Origin: CAZHLD01 sp964533185 | Lineage (GTDB): Bacteria; Acidobacteriota; Terriglobia; Acidiferrales; UBA7541 | Assembly: GCA_964533185.1 (NCBI GenBank) | Contig: CAZHLD010000005.1 | Location: forward strand, 1-64,000 | Length of the DNA: 64,000 bases | Direction: 5' to 3' | Shown: positions 35,600 to 43,160 of the stretch, one piece after another | Layout: each line of letters opens with the position of its first letter | Position numbering within the stretch: position 1 is the stretch's first letter | The notes under the pieces: generated by a model | What the model was told of the DNA's origin: nothing | Seen by the model: the letters and a program-made list of their open reading frames with translations, nothing else | The model's database searches: none | Program-made: the position numbers and the translations under genes

Positions 35600-36835
35600 T
35601 CAGTTGCCTGAGGGGAGGCGGCAGAGGGAAAGGATTTCGGATTCGGTGAGGATGCGGGTGGATTGCTTGGCGGCGTCGAAGATGCGGTTGACGAGGTCGT
35701 CGGTGACGGGGAGGTCGCGGGATTCGAGCCAGTAGATGACGTTGGATTTGCCGCTCATGGGGCCAACCTCGATGATCTGCTCGAGGCCGAAGAGATGCGA
35801 GGGGACGCCGCTGTAAACGGAGTTGGCGAGGAGGCGGTCGTTTTTGCGAAAGGCTTTGATGATGGCGGCGGCGTGGACGCCAGTGGCGGTGCGGAAGGCA
35901 TCGCGGCCAATGACGGGATAGTTGGGCGGGATGGTGGTGTGGGTGGCGCGGGCGACGACTTCGCAGTACTCCTTGAGGCGGGAGAGATCGCGGTCAATGA
36001 GACCGAGGAGGCGGAGGTTGACGAGCATCAGCTCCATGGGTGTGTTGCCGACGCGCTCGCCGAGCGAATTGGCAGCGGCGTGGACCTGGTCGGCGCCGGC
36101 GGCGATGGCGGCGAGCGAGTTGGCAATCGCGAGGCCACGGTCGCAATGGCCGTGCCAATCAATGCGGATAGTTTCGCCGGAGGGCTTGACGATGTTTTCG
36201 CGGGCGAATTTGACGAGGCTGTAGGCGCCCATGGGCGTGGCGTGGCCGACGGTGTCGCAAAGGACGATGGCGCGGGCGCCGCAACGGATGGCGGTGGAGT
36301 AGAGCTTCTGGACGGTGTCGGCGTCGGTGCGGATGGTGTCTTCGGTGACGTACATTACCGGCAGGCCCTGGGCGACGGCGAAGCTCACGGCCTTTTCGGT
36401 GGTGCGCTGGAGATGGTCGACGGTCCAGTCTTCGACAAGGCGGCGGATGGGGCTGGAGCCGAGGAAAGTGGCGGCTTCGATGGCGATGCCGGCGCGCTGG
36501 GAGACTTCGGCGATGGGACGGATGTCGTTTTCGACCGTGCGCGCGGCACAGTTGGGGCGGATTTTCAATTTGCTGCGGACGATTTCGCGGGCGAGGGCTT
36601 CGGTGTCGGCCAGGGCGCGGGGGCCGGCGCCGGGAAGCCCGATGTTCACCGTGTCAATGCCGAGGGCTTCCATCAAATGGAGGATTTCGATTTTTTCGCC
36701 GATGGAGGGGTCGTGAACAGAGGGGTTCTGAAGGCCGTCGCGGAGAGTTTCGTCGTCAAGCATGACGCGGCGGTTGAGGAAGAGGTCGAAGCCGCCGACG
36801 GTGTTCCAGTCGAAGATGAGTTGATCGATCGTCAT
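35600..36835 (-). CDS. 2-isopropylmalate synthase/homocitrate synthase family enzyme
   Basis: 411 residues of the DRE-TIM (HMGL-like) family, which condenses acetyl-CoA with a 2-oxo acid. Motifs are VMLDDETLRDGLQNPS, IRIDWHGHCDRGLAIANSLA (metal-binding His pair) and HAAANSLGERVGNTPME. Length is that of LeuA2/homocitrate synthase types, with a short C-terminal extension rather than the full leucine-sensing LeuA regulatory domain. leuCD lie 11 kb away on the other strand. Choice between isopropylmalate, citramalate and homocitrate synthase cannot be made from motifs alone. Confidence 0.8.
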   Translation of the reverse strand: MTIDQLIFDWNTVGGFDLFLNRRVMLDDETLRDGLQNPSVHDPSIGEKIEILHLMEALGIDTVNIGLPGAGPRALADTEALAREIVRSKLKIRPNCAARTVENDIRPIAEVSQRAGIAIEAATFLGSSPIRRLVEDWTVDHLQRTTEKAVSFAVAQGLPVMYVTEDTIRTDADTVQKLYSTAIRCGARAIVLCDTVGHATPMGAYSLVKFARENIVKPSGETIRIDWHGHCDRGLAIANSLAAIAAGADQVHAAANSLGERVGNTPMELMLVNLRLLGLIDRDLSRLKEYCEVVARATHTTIPPNYPVIGRDAFRTATGVHAAAIIKAFRKNDRLLANSVYSGVPSHLFGLEQIIEVGPMSGKSNVIYWLESRDLPVTDDLVNRIFDAAKQSTRILTESEILSLCRLPSGN

Positions 36836-36848
36836 GCCAATTTAGTGT

Positions 36849-36871
36849 GGACAGGCTGAAGCCTGTCCTAC
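36849..36871. repeat. GGACAGGCTGAAGCCTGTCC + TAC palindrome after a stop codon
   Basis: Perfect palindrome lying one base beyond the stop of the small Cys-rich protein gene, on whose strand it would form a transcript-end hairpin. Confidence 0.75.
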
Positions 36872-37144
36872 CTAGTAGCGCAGGGTAAAGCTGTGCGGCA
36901 TCTCGGAGAGATCGGGCTTATAGAGCGTTTTGCAGAACTCGCAGCGATAGATCTCCGTCTTAGGGCCGATGAGAGCCTCGATATCCCTGGGATAGTCGTA
37001 CCAACGCTTCAAGTGGCCGTTGCAGAGTTTGCCTTTGGCATCTTTTTCATCGCAGGCACGCTGTTTGGGTTTGCGCGTTTTCATTTTGGGAGCGGACGGC
37101 TGCGATTCTTCCGCGGCAGTGACGGGAGCAGCCGGCTCGGACAT
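36872..37144 (-). CDS. Small protein with Cys motif, unknown function
   Basis: 90 residues from ATG 37144, which follows GGAGGACTCTGCCGC. The N-terminus is Ala/Pro/Lys-rich (APKMKTRKPKQ). The C-terminal half has CDEKDAKGKLCNGHLKRW and EIYRCEFCKTLY, a pattern suited to a zinc ribbon, followed by KPDLSEMPHSF. An earlier in-frame start at 37180 is less well supported. It may bind nucleic acid or RNA polymerase, but this is inference only. Confidence 0.65.
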   Translation of the reverse strand: MSEPAAPVTAAEESQPSAPKMKTRKPKQRACDEKDAKGKLCNGHLKRWYDYPRDIEALIGPKTEIYRCEFCKTLYKPDLSEMPHSFTLRY

Positions 37145-37253
37145 GCGGCAGAGTCCTCCAGGGAGATGCCGAAAGGCCATTCTACCTCAATTCGAGGTGA
37201 GGGGGGGCGGCGAGGCAGGAGGAAAAATAGAAAATGGAAACTAGAAATTGTTT

Positions 37254-38147
37254 TCAGAGGCGCCAGGGTTCGGAGTATTCGACGGAGACGAGGAAAAGGC
37301 CGTGGGGAGGGACGGTGGGGCCGGAGCGGGAGCGGTCGCGGAGGTCGAAGAGCGCGGGAATGTCGTCGGGGGTGAGGCGGCTGCGGCCGACGTCGAGGAG
37401 AGTGCCGACCAGTTTGCGGACCATGTAGCGGAGGAAGGAGCGGCCGCGGACGGAGTAGATGAGGAGGTCGGCGTCGGGCGTGGGAGAAGGTGGGGCGACG
37501 GGAGAGAGAGAAGGAAAAGCAGATCCCTCGTGCGCCGCGGCGGACTCGGGATGACAGGCAAATTGTGGCGGGATAAAGCCCGGCGGCACATGGGATGCGC
37601 AGGAGAAGAGTTGGGAGGAGAAGATTAGGCGGGCGGTGGTGCGTTCGCGGTCGTCGTCTTCGGAGCCAGAGGAAGCGGCAAACGAGGTGAAGTCGTGCTC
37701 GCCTTCGAAGAGGCGTGCGGCGCGGGACATGGCCTCGAGGTCGAGCGGAAAGGGATAGTGGAGGACGTAGCGATGCAGGAAGGGCGGGACGACGCGGCCG
37801 CGGAAGATGCGGTAGTGGTAGGTCTTGGCCTGAGCGTTCCAGCGAGCGTGGAAGTCGGGGCCGAGCTCGAGGGCTTCGACGACGCGGATGGAGGGGGGAA
37901 GCAGGGCATTGCAGGCGCGCTGGAACTCGGCGGCGGTGAGGGCGGAGTGCGTCTTGAAATGAGCGACCTGGCCGAGGGCGTGGACGCCGGAGTCGGTGCG
38001 TCCGGCGGCGTGGACGGTGAGGTGCTCGGCGGTGAGTTTGCGGAGGACGTCAACGAGAGTGCCCTGAATGGTGGGCTGGCCGGGCTGGATTTGCCAGCCA
38101 CGGAAGTCGGTGCCGTCGTAGGAGAGGGTGAGTTTGAGGGTGTGCAT
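37254..38147 (-). CDS. truA: tRNA pseudouridine(38-40) synthase TruA with an in-frame repeat insertion
   Basis: TruA isomerises U38-U40 in the anticodon arm of tRNA. The 297 residues start correctly (KLTLSYDGTDFRGWQIQPGQ). Catalytic Asp52 is in AAGRTDSGVHALGQVAHF; HARWNAQAKTYHYRI and the C-terminal RSFLRYMVRKLVGTLLDVG are conserved. Residues about 179-225 (LFSCASHVPPGFIPPQFACH, ESAAAHEGSAFPSLSPVAPP) have no place in the family; they replace a short loop between two strands and are encoded by palindromic repeat DNA at 37473-37613. The frame is kept, so the enzyme may still fold with a disordered loop. Confidence 0.92.
   Translation of the reverse strand: MHTLKLTLSYDGTDFRGWQIQPGQPTIQGTLVDVLRKLTAEHLTVHAAGRTDSGVHALGQVAHFKTHSALTAAEFQRACNALLPPSIRVVEALELGPDFHARWNAQAKTYHYRIFRGRVVPPFLHRYVLHYPFPLDLEAMSRAARLFEGEHDFTSFAASSGSEDDDRERTTARLIFSSQLFSCASHVPPGFIPPQFACHPESAAAHEGSAFPSLSPVAPPSPTPDADLLIYSVRGRSFLRYMVRKLVGTLLDVGRSRLTPDDIPALFDLRDRSRSGPTVPPHGLFLVSVEYSEPWRL
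37473..37613. repeat. Palindromic repeat cluster inserted in truA
   Basis: 37514-37557 has AAAGCAGATCCCTCG, a GC-rich inner hairpin and CTCGGGATGACAGG, the same constant ends as the intergenic elements. Next to it, GGCGGGATAAAGCCCGGCGG (about 37568-37590) is a second palindromic unit of the CTAAAGC type. Together they lengthen the truA frame by about 45 codons without a stop. Confidence 0.85.
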
Positions 38148-38397
38148 TGAAAAGAGTTGTCAGTAACAGCAGTCAGCTTTCAGCCGCCAGCAATCAGCAA
38201 GAAAAGAGACTAACACACAGACTGGAGAGGAGTGACCGGACGCGAACAAAACGCTGCCCGGTGTCCGCCATCCGATGCCTGTGGACGCCTCCCGTGGGGG
38301 TGGATTTGTTTATCGTGAGAAGACGTCATTTTCTGGTAGCAAGCGACAGACAATGGTAGAGTGCGCGGCGACAGGAAGGTCGGAAGGAAGGTGAGAA
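38148..38397. other. Intergenic region with a CAGC-type repeat
   Basis: AGTCAGCTTTCAGCCGCCAG (38169-38195) belongs to the TCAGC family. The rest is less GC-rich and probably holds the promoter of the next gene; GGAAGGAAGGTGAGAA precedes its ATG. Confidence 0.5.
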
Positions 38398-39930
38398 ATG
38401 CTGGGCACAGGAGACTCAGGCGCAAAGGCAGAACGGACGGCGATCCTGGTGATTCACGGGGTCGGGCAGCAGAACCCCTATGAAACTCTGGACAGTTTTG
38501 CCGGGGGGCTGGCGCGGTACTTCCGAAAGGAAAGGAGCGCGACCTTTGAGATCCGGCCGGAGCGGATTGCCCACAAAGACTGGACGGAGGTAGCCATTCA
38601 CTTTGACTTCCAACAGCCGGTTGGGCCGAGGGGATTGAAGTTGCTCAGCCTGTATGAGTACTACTGGGCGCCGTACACGCAAGACAAAATCAGCTACTTG
38701 GGATCGCTTCGCTGGCTGATCCAGACGGGTCTGACGCCGCTGCGGTTCATGAGTGCCAATCTACAGGTGCGGCTCGGCGGTTACATGAAGCGAACCAAGA
38801 AGGAAAACTTCTGGATCTTGCTACAGGAAATCTTTCGTGCTGCCTTGATTTTCATTCCACTGGTCATCCTGCTCGCGGCGGGGCTGTTCTGGTTGCCGCA
38901 AGCGGGAAAACTGACGGAGATTCCGAGGTATGGCCGGGAGCTGCTGGGGACGGCGGCGTGGTACTGGTTGCTGGCGTTTACGGTGTGTGCCGGGATGGTG
39001 CTGGTCATGCTGCTCGCCCTGCTGCGCAGCCGTCAAAAGCCCATCGAATCACGTGATGAGAGCATCCAGCAGGCGTCGGAGCAGAAATGGAGGCAATACG
39101 CCGTCGTGTGCCTGACTGTTTTCTTGCTCGGAGCTGTGGCGATTCTTTGGCGGCAAGACGGACTCCGCGATCTGCTTCAAAGGCGCCTCACGGAAGGGAG
39201 GACATGGATTCTGCTGGGGACCGCCTGCTTAGTTTACGTCGCGCGAAAAATCCTGGTGAACTACATCGGTGACGTGGCGGTGTACGTGAGCGCAGACAGA
39301 AAGTCGAAGGGCTATGAGGCACGGAAGAACATTCTAGATGGCTCGACCGAGGCGCTGAAGAGACTGCTGGGAGAAAGGACAAGAAATAACTATGACCAGG
39401 TGATTGTGGCGGGGCATTCGCTGGGAAGCGTGATCGCGTATGACACGATCAACGAGGTGGTGGCACAGGTGTGGGCGAATGATGATCCGCTGGGGCAGGG
39501 CCCGGAGAAGAGGATTGCTATCGCGGACCTGGCAAAGCTGCGAGGACTTGTTACCTTCGGGTCGCCGCTGGACAAGATTTACTATTTCTTTCGCGAGCAG
39601 GTGAGTGACCGGCAGGCGTACCGGGCACAAATCCTGTCGTTCTTGCACTCGTTCCGGAAGGTGCGCTCGGGGCGGACGTACGGCGCGGACGAGTTCAAAT
39701 ACCGCCAGGGTAATGGGCCGGACGAGCGCCCGTCGACGTTTCCACAACTTGCGGGATTCACGTGGCTGAACGTCTATTCGCCGATGGACCCGGTAAGTGG
39801 GTATTTGAACTTTTACCAGATGGGAACGGGGACGCAGCTCCGGCTGTGGTACCGGATCCCGCTGGCGGCGCACTTGAAGTATTGGGGGGATCCGGAGTTT
39901 TACAAGTTTTTTGGGAATAGGATGCTGTAG
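38398..39930 (+). CDS. Membrane protein with a split alpha/beta-hydrolase domain, unknown function
   Basis: 510 residues. The N-terminus has the first strand and oxyanion loop of a lipase-like hydrolase (TAILVIHGVGQQNPYETL). Four hydrophobic segments follow (about 143-165, 184-208, 234-252, 271-287), two of them with flanking basic residues. The nucleophile elbow VIVAGHSLGSVIAYD comes only near residue 340, then LVTFGSPLDKIYYFF and a C-terminal part with WLNVYSPMDPVSGYL (candidate acid) and AAHLKYWGD (candidate His). So a membrane bundle is inserted inside the hydrolase fold. Lipase/esterase activity on a lipid substrate is a reasonable guess. No neighbours help. Confidence 0.7.
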   Translation: MLGTGDSGAKAERTAILVIHGVGQQNPYETLDSFAGGLARYFRKERSATFEIRPERIAHKDWTEVAIHFDFQQPVGPRGLKLLSLYEYYWAPYTQDKISYLGSLRWLIQTGLTPLRFMSANLQVRLGGYMKRTKKENFWILLQEIFRAALIFIPLVILLAAGLFWLPQAGKLTEIPRYGRELLGTAAWYWLLAFTVCAGMVLVMLLALLRSRQKPIESRDESIQQASEQKWRQYAVVCLTVFLLGAVAILWRQDGLRDLLQRRLTEGRTWILLGTACLVYVARKILVNYIGDVAVYVSADRKSKGYEARKNILDGSTEALKRLLGERTRNNYDQVIVAGHSLGSVIAYDTINEVVAQVWANDDPLGQGPEKRIAIADLAKLRGLVTFGSPLDKIYYFFREQVSDRQAYRAQILSFLHSFRKVRSGRTYGADEFKYRQGNGPDERPSTFPQLAGFTWLNVYSPMDPVSGYLNFYQMGTGTQLRLWYRIPLAAHLKYWGDPEFYKFFGNRML

Positions 39931-39954
39931 GACAGTTCAAAGGTGGCAGTTGGC

Positions 39955-40005
39955 AGACCTCCGTTGTCCGTTGTCCGTTCTCCGTTGTCCATCTTCCGTA
40001 ATCAG
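39955..40005. repeat. GTCCGTTGTCCGTTCTCCG-type repeat
   Basis: Short runs of TCCGTTGTCCG and TCCGTTCTCCG in the spacer between two convergent genes; the family recurs near 1083, 25582 and 53483. Confidence 0.6.
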
Positions 40006-40081
40006 ACTGAGAACAGTAGCACAGCAGGAATGCGAAGCGCGCTGGAAGGCATGAGCGCTGAAACTATGGGACTCGGGACGG

Positions 40082-40843
40082 TCAGGGAAAGAGATGAACG
40101 AAGGAGTGGAGGGTTGGGTGACTCGAGGCAGACGGAGTGGGCGCGGAGGCATCGGACGCGGTTGAGCGAAGGCAGAGTGCGGTGGCCAGGCCGGCGGAGC
40201 GAGCAGCGTCGAGCTCGGCCAGCACATCAGAGAGAAAAAGAATTTCGCCGGGCGAGAGCGAGAGCGCAGCGGCGATGCGGCCGTAGCTTGCGGGAGATTG
40301 CTTTGGGCCAGTGGTAGTGTCGAAGAAGGCGGAGATGAACAGGGCGAGGTCTCCCGCAGTCGAATGAGCGAAAAGAAGCTGCTGGGCCAGAACGCTGCCG
40401 GAAGAAAAGATCGCCAGGCGCCTTCCCTGGCGGTGCCAGCGGTCGAAGGCCAGAGGCACATCGGGATAGACATCACCGCGCAATTCCCCGCTCCGATAGC
40501 CTGCCTCCCAGATCCTGCCCTGGAGGGACTTGAGCGCGGTGGACTTGCGGTCGCGGTCCATAAGCCAGTTGAGATAGGCGACAGCAGAACGCAGCCGGGC
40601 ATCGGGCGAATCGTCGCGCCAAGGCGGGAGGTCAGCTGCGGATGGCTCGGCGGCATGTTCGCGGCGGAGAGCATCGAGATCGGCTCGGACGGACGCGTCG
40701 GAGTGATTTGCGCGGAGGAACTCGGCGAGGCGAGCGCGGGCGTATGGGAAGAGAGTCTTGTGGACGAAGTCCAGGGGCGTGGTGGTTCCTTCGATATCGA
40801 GCAGAATGGCGCGGATGCCGGCAGCGTCGAGCGCCACCTTCAT
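40082..40843 (-). CDS. mtnC: Enolase-phosphatase E1 of methionine salvage
   Basis: HAD-family bifunctional enzyme of 253 residues: enolises and dephosphorylates 2,3-diketo-5-methylthiopentyl-1-phosphate to acireductone. Motifs are ILLDIEGTTTPLDFVHKTL (nucleophile Asp, E1 signature), LAIFSSGSVLAQQLLF, FDTTTGPKQSPASYGRIA (Lys) and EILFLSDVLAELDAARSAG. Its ATG overlaps the TGA of mtnD (ATGA), so the pair is translationally coupled. The C-terminus is Ser/Pro-rich and longer than usual. Confidence 0.94.
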   Translation of the reverse strand: MKVALDAAGIRAILLDIEGTTTPLDFVHKTLFPYARARLAEFLRANHSDASVRADLDALRREHAAEPSAADLPPWRDDSPDARLRSAVAYLNWLMDRDRKSTALKSLQGRIWEAGYRSGELRGDVYPDVPLAFDRWHRQGRRLAIFSSGSVLAQQLLFAHSTAGDLALFISAFFDTTTGPKQSPASYGRIAAALSLSPGEILFLSDVLAELDAARSAGLATALCLRSTASDASAPTPSASSHPTLHSFVHLFP

Positions 40844-41415
40844 TTCAGGGCGGCCGGGCGAAGCTGCGGAGGTAGATAGGCAGGCCCCAAGCAGACGGGT
40901 TGGTAGTTCTTGTCCACGCCGCTTTCGGTATAGCGCGGGGCCCAGCCGGCGGGATTCTGGAACAGGCGGATGACACGAATGCGGCGCTCAGGGCACAGAT
41001 CGAACCAGTGCCAGATACCGCGCGGTACGCGGAGCAGGTCGCCGGCTTCGACCTCGATAGCGATGACGGGGCCGGAGGGCGGGTGAATGTGGAAGAGGCC
41101 GCGTCCTTCGATGACGAAGCGGACTTCATCTTCGTCGTGCCAGTGCTCGGAATTGAACTTGTTGAGCATCGCGTCGAGGCCGGGGGTCTGGGAGGAGACG
41201 TCGATGACGTCAGCGGTGACGTAGCCACCGGCGGCCTTGAGACGGTCGATTTCGGCGGAGTAGGCGGCGAGAATCTCCTCAGGGCGGGCACTGGCGGAGA
41301 CTGGATGCGCGGGCTCCCAGCGCTCGTAGTCAATTCCGATGCCGGCGAGATATTCGCGGACGGCGGCGGGAGCGGTTAGGGTGCGGTTTTCATCAGGGAT
41401 GCGAAGGGTGGCCAT
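40840..41415 (-). CDS. mtnD: Acireductone dioxygenase
   Basis: Cupin metalloenzyme of 191 residues that turns acireductone into the 2-oxo acid precursor of methionine (with Fe) or an off-pathway product (with Ni). Metal ligands are visible in FNSEHWHDEDEVRFVIEG (His, His, Glu) and in GIWHWFDLCP (His). GGAGGCTTCC precedes the ATG. It lies between mtnB and mtnC on the same strand. Confidence 0.95.
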   Translation of the reverse strand: MATLRIPDENRTLTAPAAVREYLAGIGIDYERWEPAHPVSASARPEEILAAYSAEIDRLKAAGGYVTADVIDVSSQTPGLDAMLNKFNSEHWHDEDEVRFVIEGRGLFHIHPPSGPVIAIEVEAGDLLRVPRGIWHWFDLCPERRIRVIRLFQNPAGWAPRYTESGVDKNYQPVCLGPAYLPPQLRPAALK

Positions 41416-41567
41416 GGAAGCCTCCTGCCTGTTCTACGCGCTGCGAAACAAGAAACGCAAAGTCAAGAATCGAAACCCAATTGAGATTCTCAAGCACTGA
41501 TGAAGCCGCAAGAACCCGCCGCTGAAGTTGCTGCACCATTCACCAAAGCAAGGCCGGCGACAAAGAC

Positions 41568-42251
41568 TCATAAGCCACTGGCACCGGCAGCGCGAGGAGC
41601 GGCGGCGCGACCGACAACCTCGAGCAAGAACTCTAGGATCTCGATGTGACGGCGGGCCTCGCCCACGTCCTCTCCCCAAGTATAAAGCCCGTGGCGCTGC
41701 AAGAGAAAGCCGTGCGAAGTCGGATAACTGTCGAGCGTCTCCTCGACGCGCTGGGCCAGAGCAGACATGTCCTGCGAGTTCTCGAAAATGGGCAACCACT
41801 CGCTATGCTCATGCGAGGTCACGCCCGATAGGCCCTTCAGCATTTCGTAACCGGCGATGGGGATTCCACCCTGATGAGCGTAACGCTCCGAGAGCAAGGT
41901 GCTCCAAACGGAGTGCGTGTGCAGCACAGCGCCGGCGTTGCGACGGCGAATGAGCGTCAAATGGAGCGGAAGCTCGGCCGAAGGCTTCCCTTCCCCGCGG
42001 ACGACGTGAGCGTCGCCATCCGTTTCCAGGAAGTCAGCCGGAACAAGCGTGCCCTTGTGGGCGCCGGAAGAGGTGACAACAAGTCGCAGCGGGTGGCGGC
42101 TCAGCACGGCACTGAAATTGCCACTCGTGCCCAGCACCCAGCCACGGGTGTAGAAGTCGCGCCCAGCATCGGCGAGGAGCGAAGTAAGGCTGTGAAAGGA
42201 AGCCTGACGAGAGACTGCTGTGCTTGCGCGACGGGAACTCGGTGCGGCCAT
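41568..42251 (-). CDS. mtnB: Methylthioribulose-1-phosphate dehydratase
   Basis: Class II aldolase-fold zinc enzyme of 227 residues in methionine salvage. LGTSGNFSAVLS and VTSSGAHKGTL form the phosphate site; zinc ligands are the two His in AVLHTHSVWSTLL and the His in LLQRHGLYTWGED. It is first in mtnB-mtnD-mtnC; a 152-bp spacer separates it from mtnD. mtnA and mtnK are not in the window. Confidence 0.93.
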   Translation of the reverse strand: MAAPSSRRASTAVSRQASFHSLTSLLADAGRDFYTRGWVLGTSGNFSAVLSRHPLRLVVTSSGAHKGTLVPADFLETDGDAHVVRGEGKPSAELPLHLTLIRRRNAGAVLHTHSVWSTLLSERYAHQGGIPIAGYEMLKGLSGVTSHEHSEWLPIFENSQDMSALAQRVEETLDSYPTSHGFLLQRHGLYTWGEDVGEARRHIEILEFLLEVVGRAAAPRAAGASGL

Positions 42252-42309
42252 GAATGAATACTATCCTACCTTGAAAGCACAACTCCAAGGAGTCAGAGTG
42301 CGGCCTGGG

Positions 42310-42918
42310 CTAGGACGTGGTGCGGAGGAGGCGGCTGCCGGGGCGGATGGCGGAGGAGCCGGTGCGACAGAGGGGGCAGTCGGAGGCGGGGTAGCTTTCG
42401 ATCTTTAGCTCGACTAGGGCCTCGGCGCGGACGGGGAGCTCGAGGCGGCCGTTGGTGCGGTCAATCAGAGCGCCGGCAGCGACGACGCGGCCGCCCTCTT
42501 CCTCGACCACGCGGATGGTTTCATAGGTGGAGCCGCCGGTGGTCCAGACGTCTTCGACGACAAGGACGCGCTCGCCGGGGTCGAAGCGGAAGCCGCGGCG
42601 AAGGGTGAGGTGGCCGCTGGAATCGCGCTCGACGAAGAGGGCGCGGGGCTGACCGCCGCCGGGGCGAGGGGGCAGGGCTTGGGCAACCTCGTGGCCGATG
42701 ATGACGCCGCCCAGGGCCGGGGAGACAACGCAATCAAGCTGGATGTCGAGGAACTCGGCGGCCAGGGCGCGGCCAAGCTGCTCGGCGTGGCGGGGATGCT
42801 GAAGGACCAGGGCGCACTGGACGTAGGTGGGGCTGTGCAGGCCGGAAGAAAGCTCGAAGTGGCCATGGCGAATGGCGTCAACTGACTCGAGCAGGCGGAT
42901 GACCTCTTCGGGACGCAT
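42310..42918 (-). CDS. pyrE: Orotate phosphoribosyltransferase
   Basis: Pyrimidine synthesis enzyme of 202 residues that joins orotate and PRPP. The PRPP motif is VLVVEDVWTTGGSTYETI; HFELSSGLHSPTYVQCALVL and VVSPALGGVIIGHEVAQAL are conserved. The start ATG 42918 (RPEEVIRLLE) is chosen over a frame running 113 codons further upstream that has no family similarity. The tail ESYPASDCPLCRTGSSAI, with CPLC, is found in the OPRT group of some phyla. It follows mtnB in the same direction by 58 bp but is upstream of it in transcription. Confidence 0.92.
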   Translation of the reverse strand: MRPEEVIRLLESVDAIRHGHFELSSGLHSPTYVQCALVLQHPRHAEQLGRALAAEFLDIQLDCVVSPALGGVIIGHEVAQALPPRPGGGQPRALFVERDSSGHLTLRRGFRFDPGERVLVVEDVWTTGGSTYETIRVVEEEGGRVVAAGALIDRTNGRLELPVRAEALVELKIESYPASDCPLCRTGSSAIRPGSRLLRTTS

Positions 42919-42950
42919 GGCAAGGCGGAGCCTACCGGGGGGTGGGCGCG

Positions 42951-42979
42951 TTGTCAAGGAAGGGCGAGGTTGATAGAGT
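42951..42979 (+). promoter_or_regulatory. Candidate promoter for the TolC-family gene
   Basis: TTGTCA (42951-42956) and TAGAGT (42974-42979) with 17 bases between. It would give a leader of about 175 bases before the ATG at 43161. Weak match to consensus. Confidence 0.3.
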
Positions 42980-43160
42980 GTGCGTGCGACCAAAGGGTGC
43001 CGCCCACGTCTAACAGGCCAGGGCCCGGGGTGCGAGGGTGTGCGTGGCCGGCCGGGCAAAAATCCTTGAAACAAAACGGGGTCCGCAGACGTTTCAATGA
43101 CGTGAAGCTGAAGACGGGAAGTATCCGCACGTAATCCAACTTGCCGGGAGAGAGACCGAC

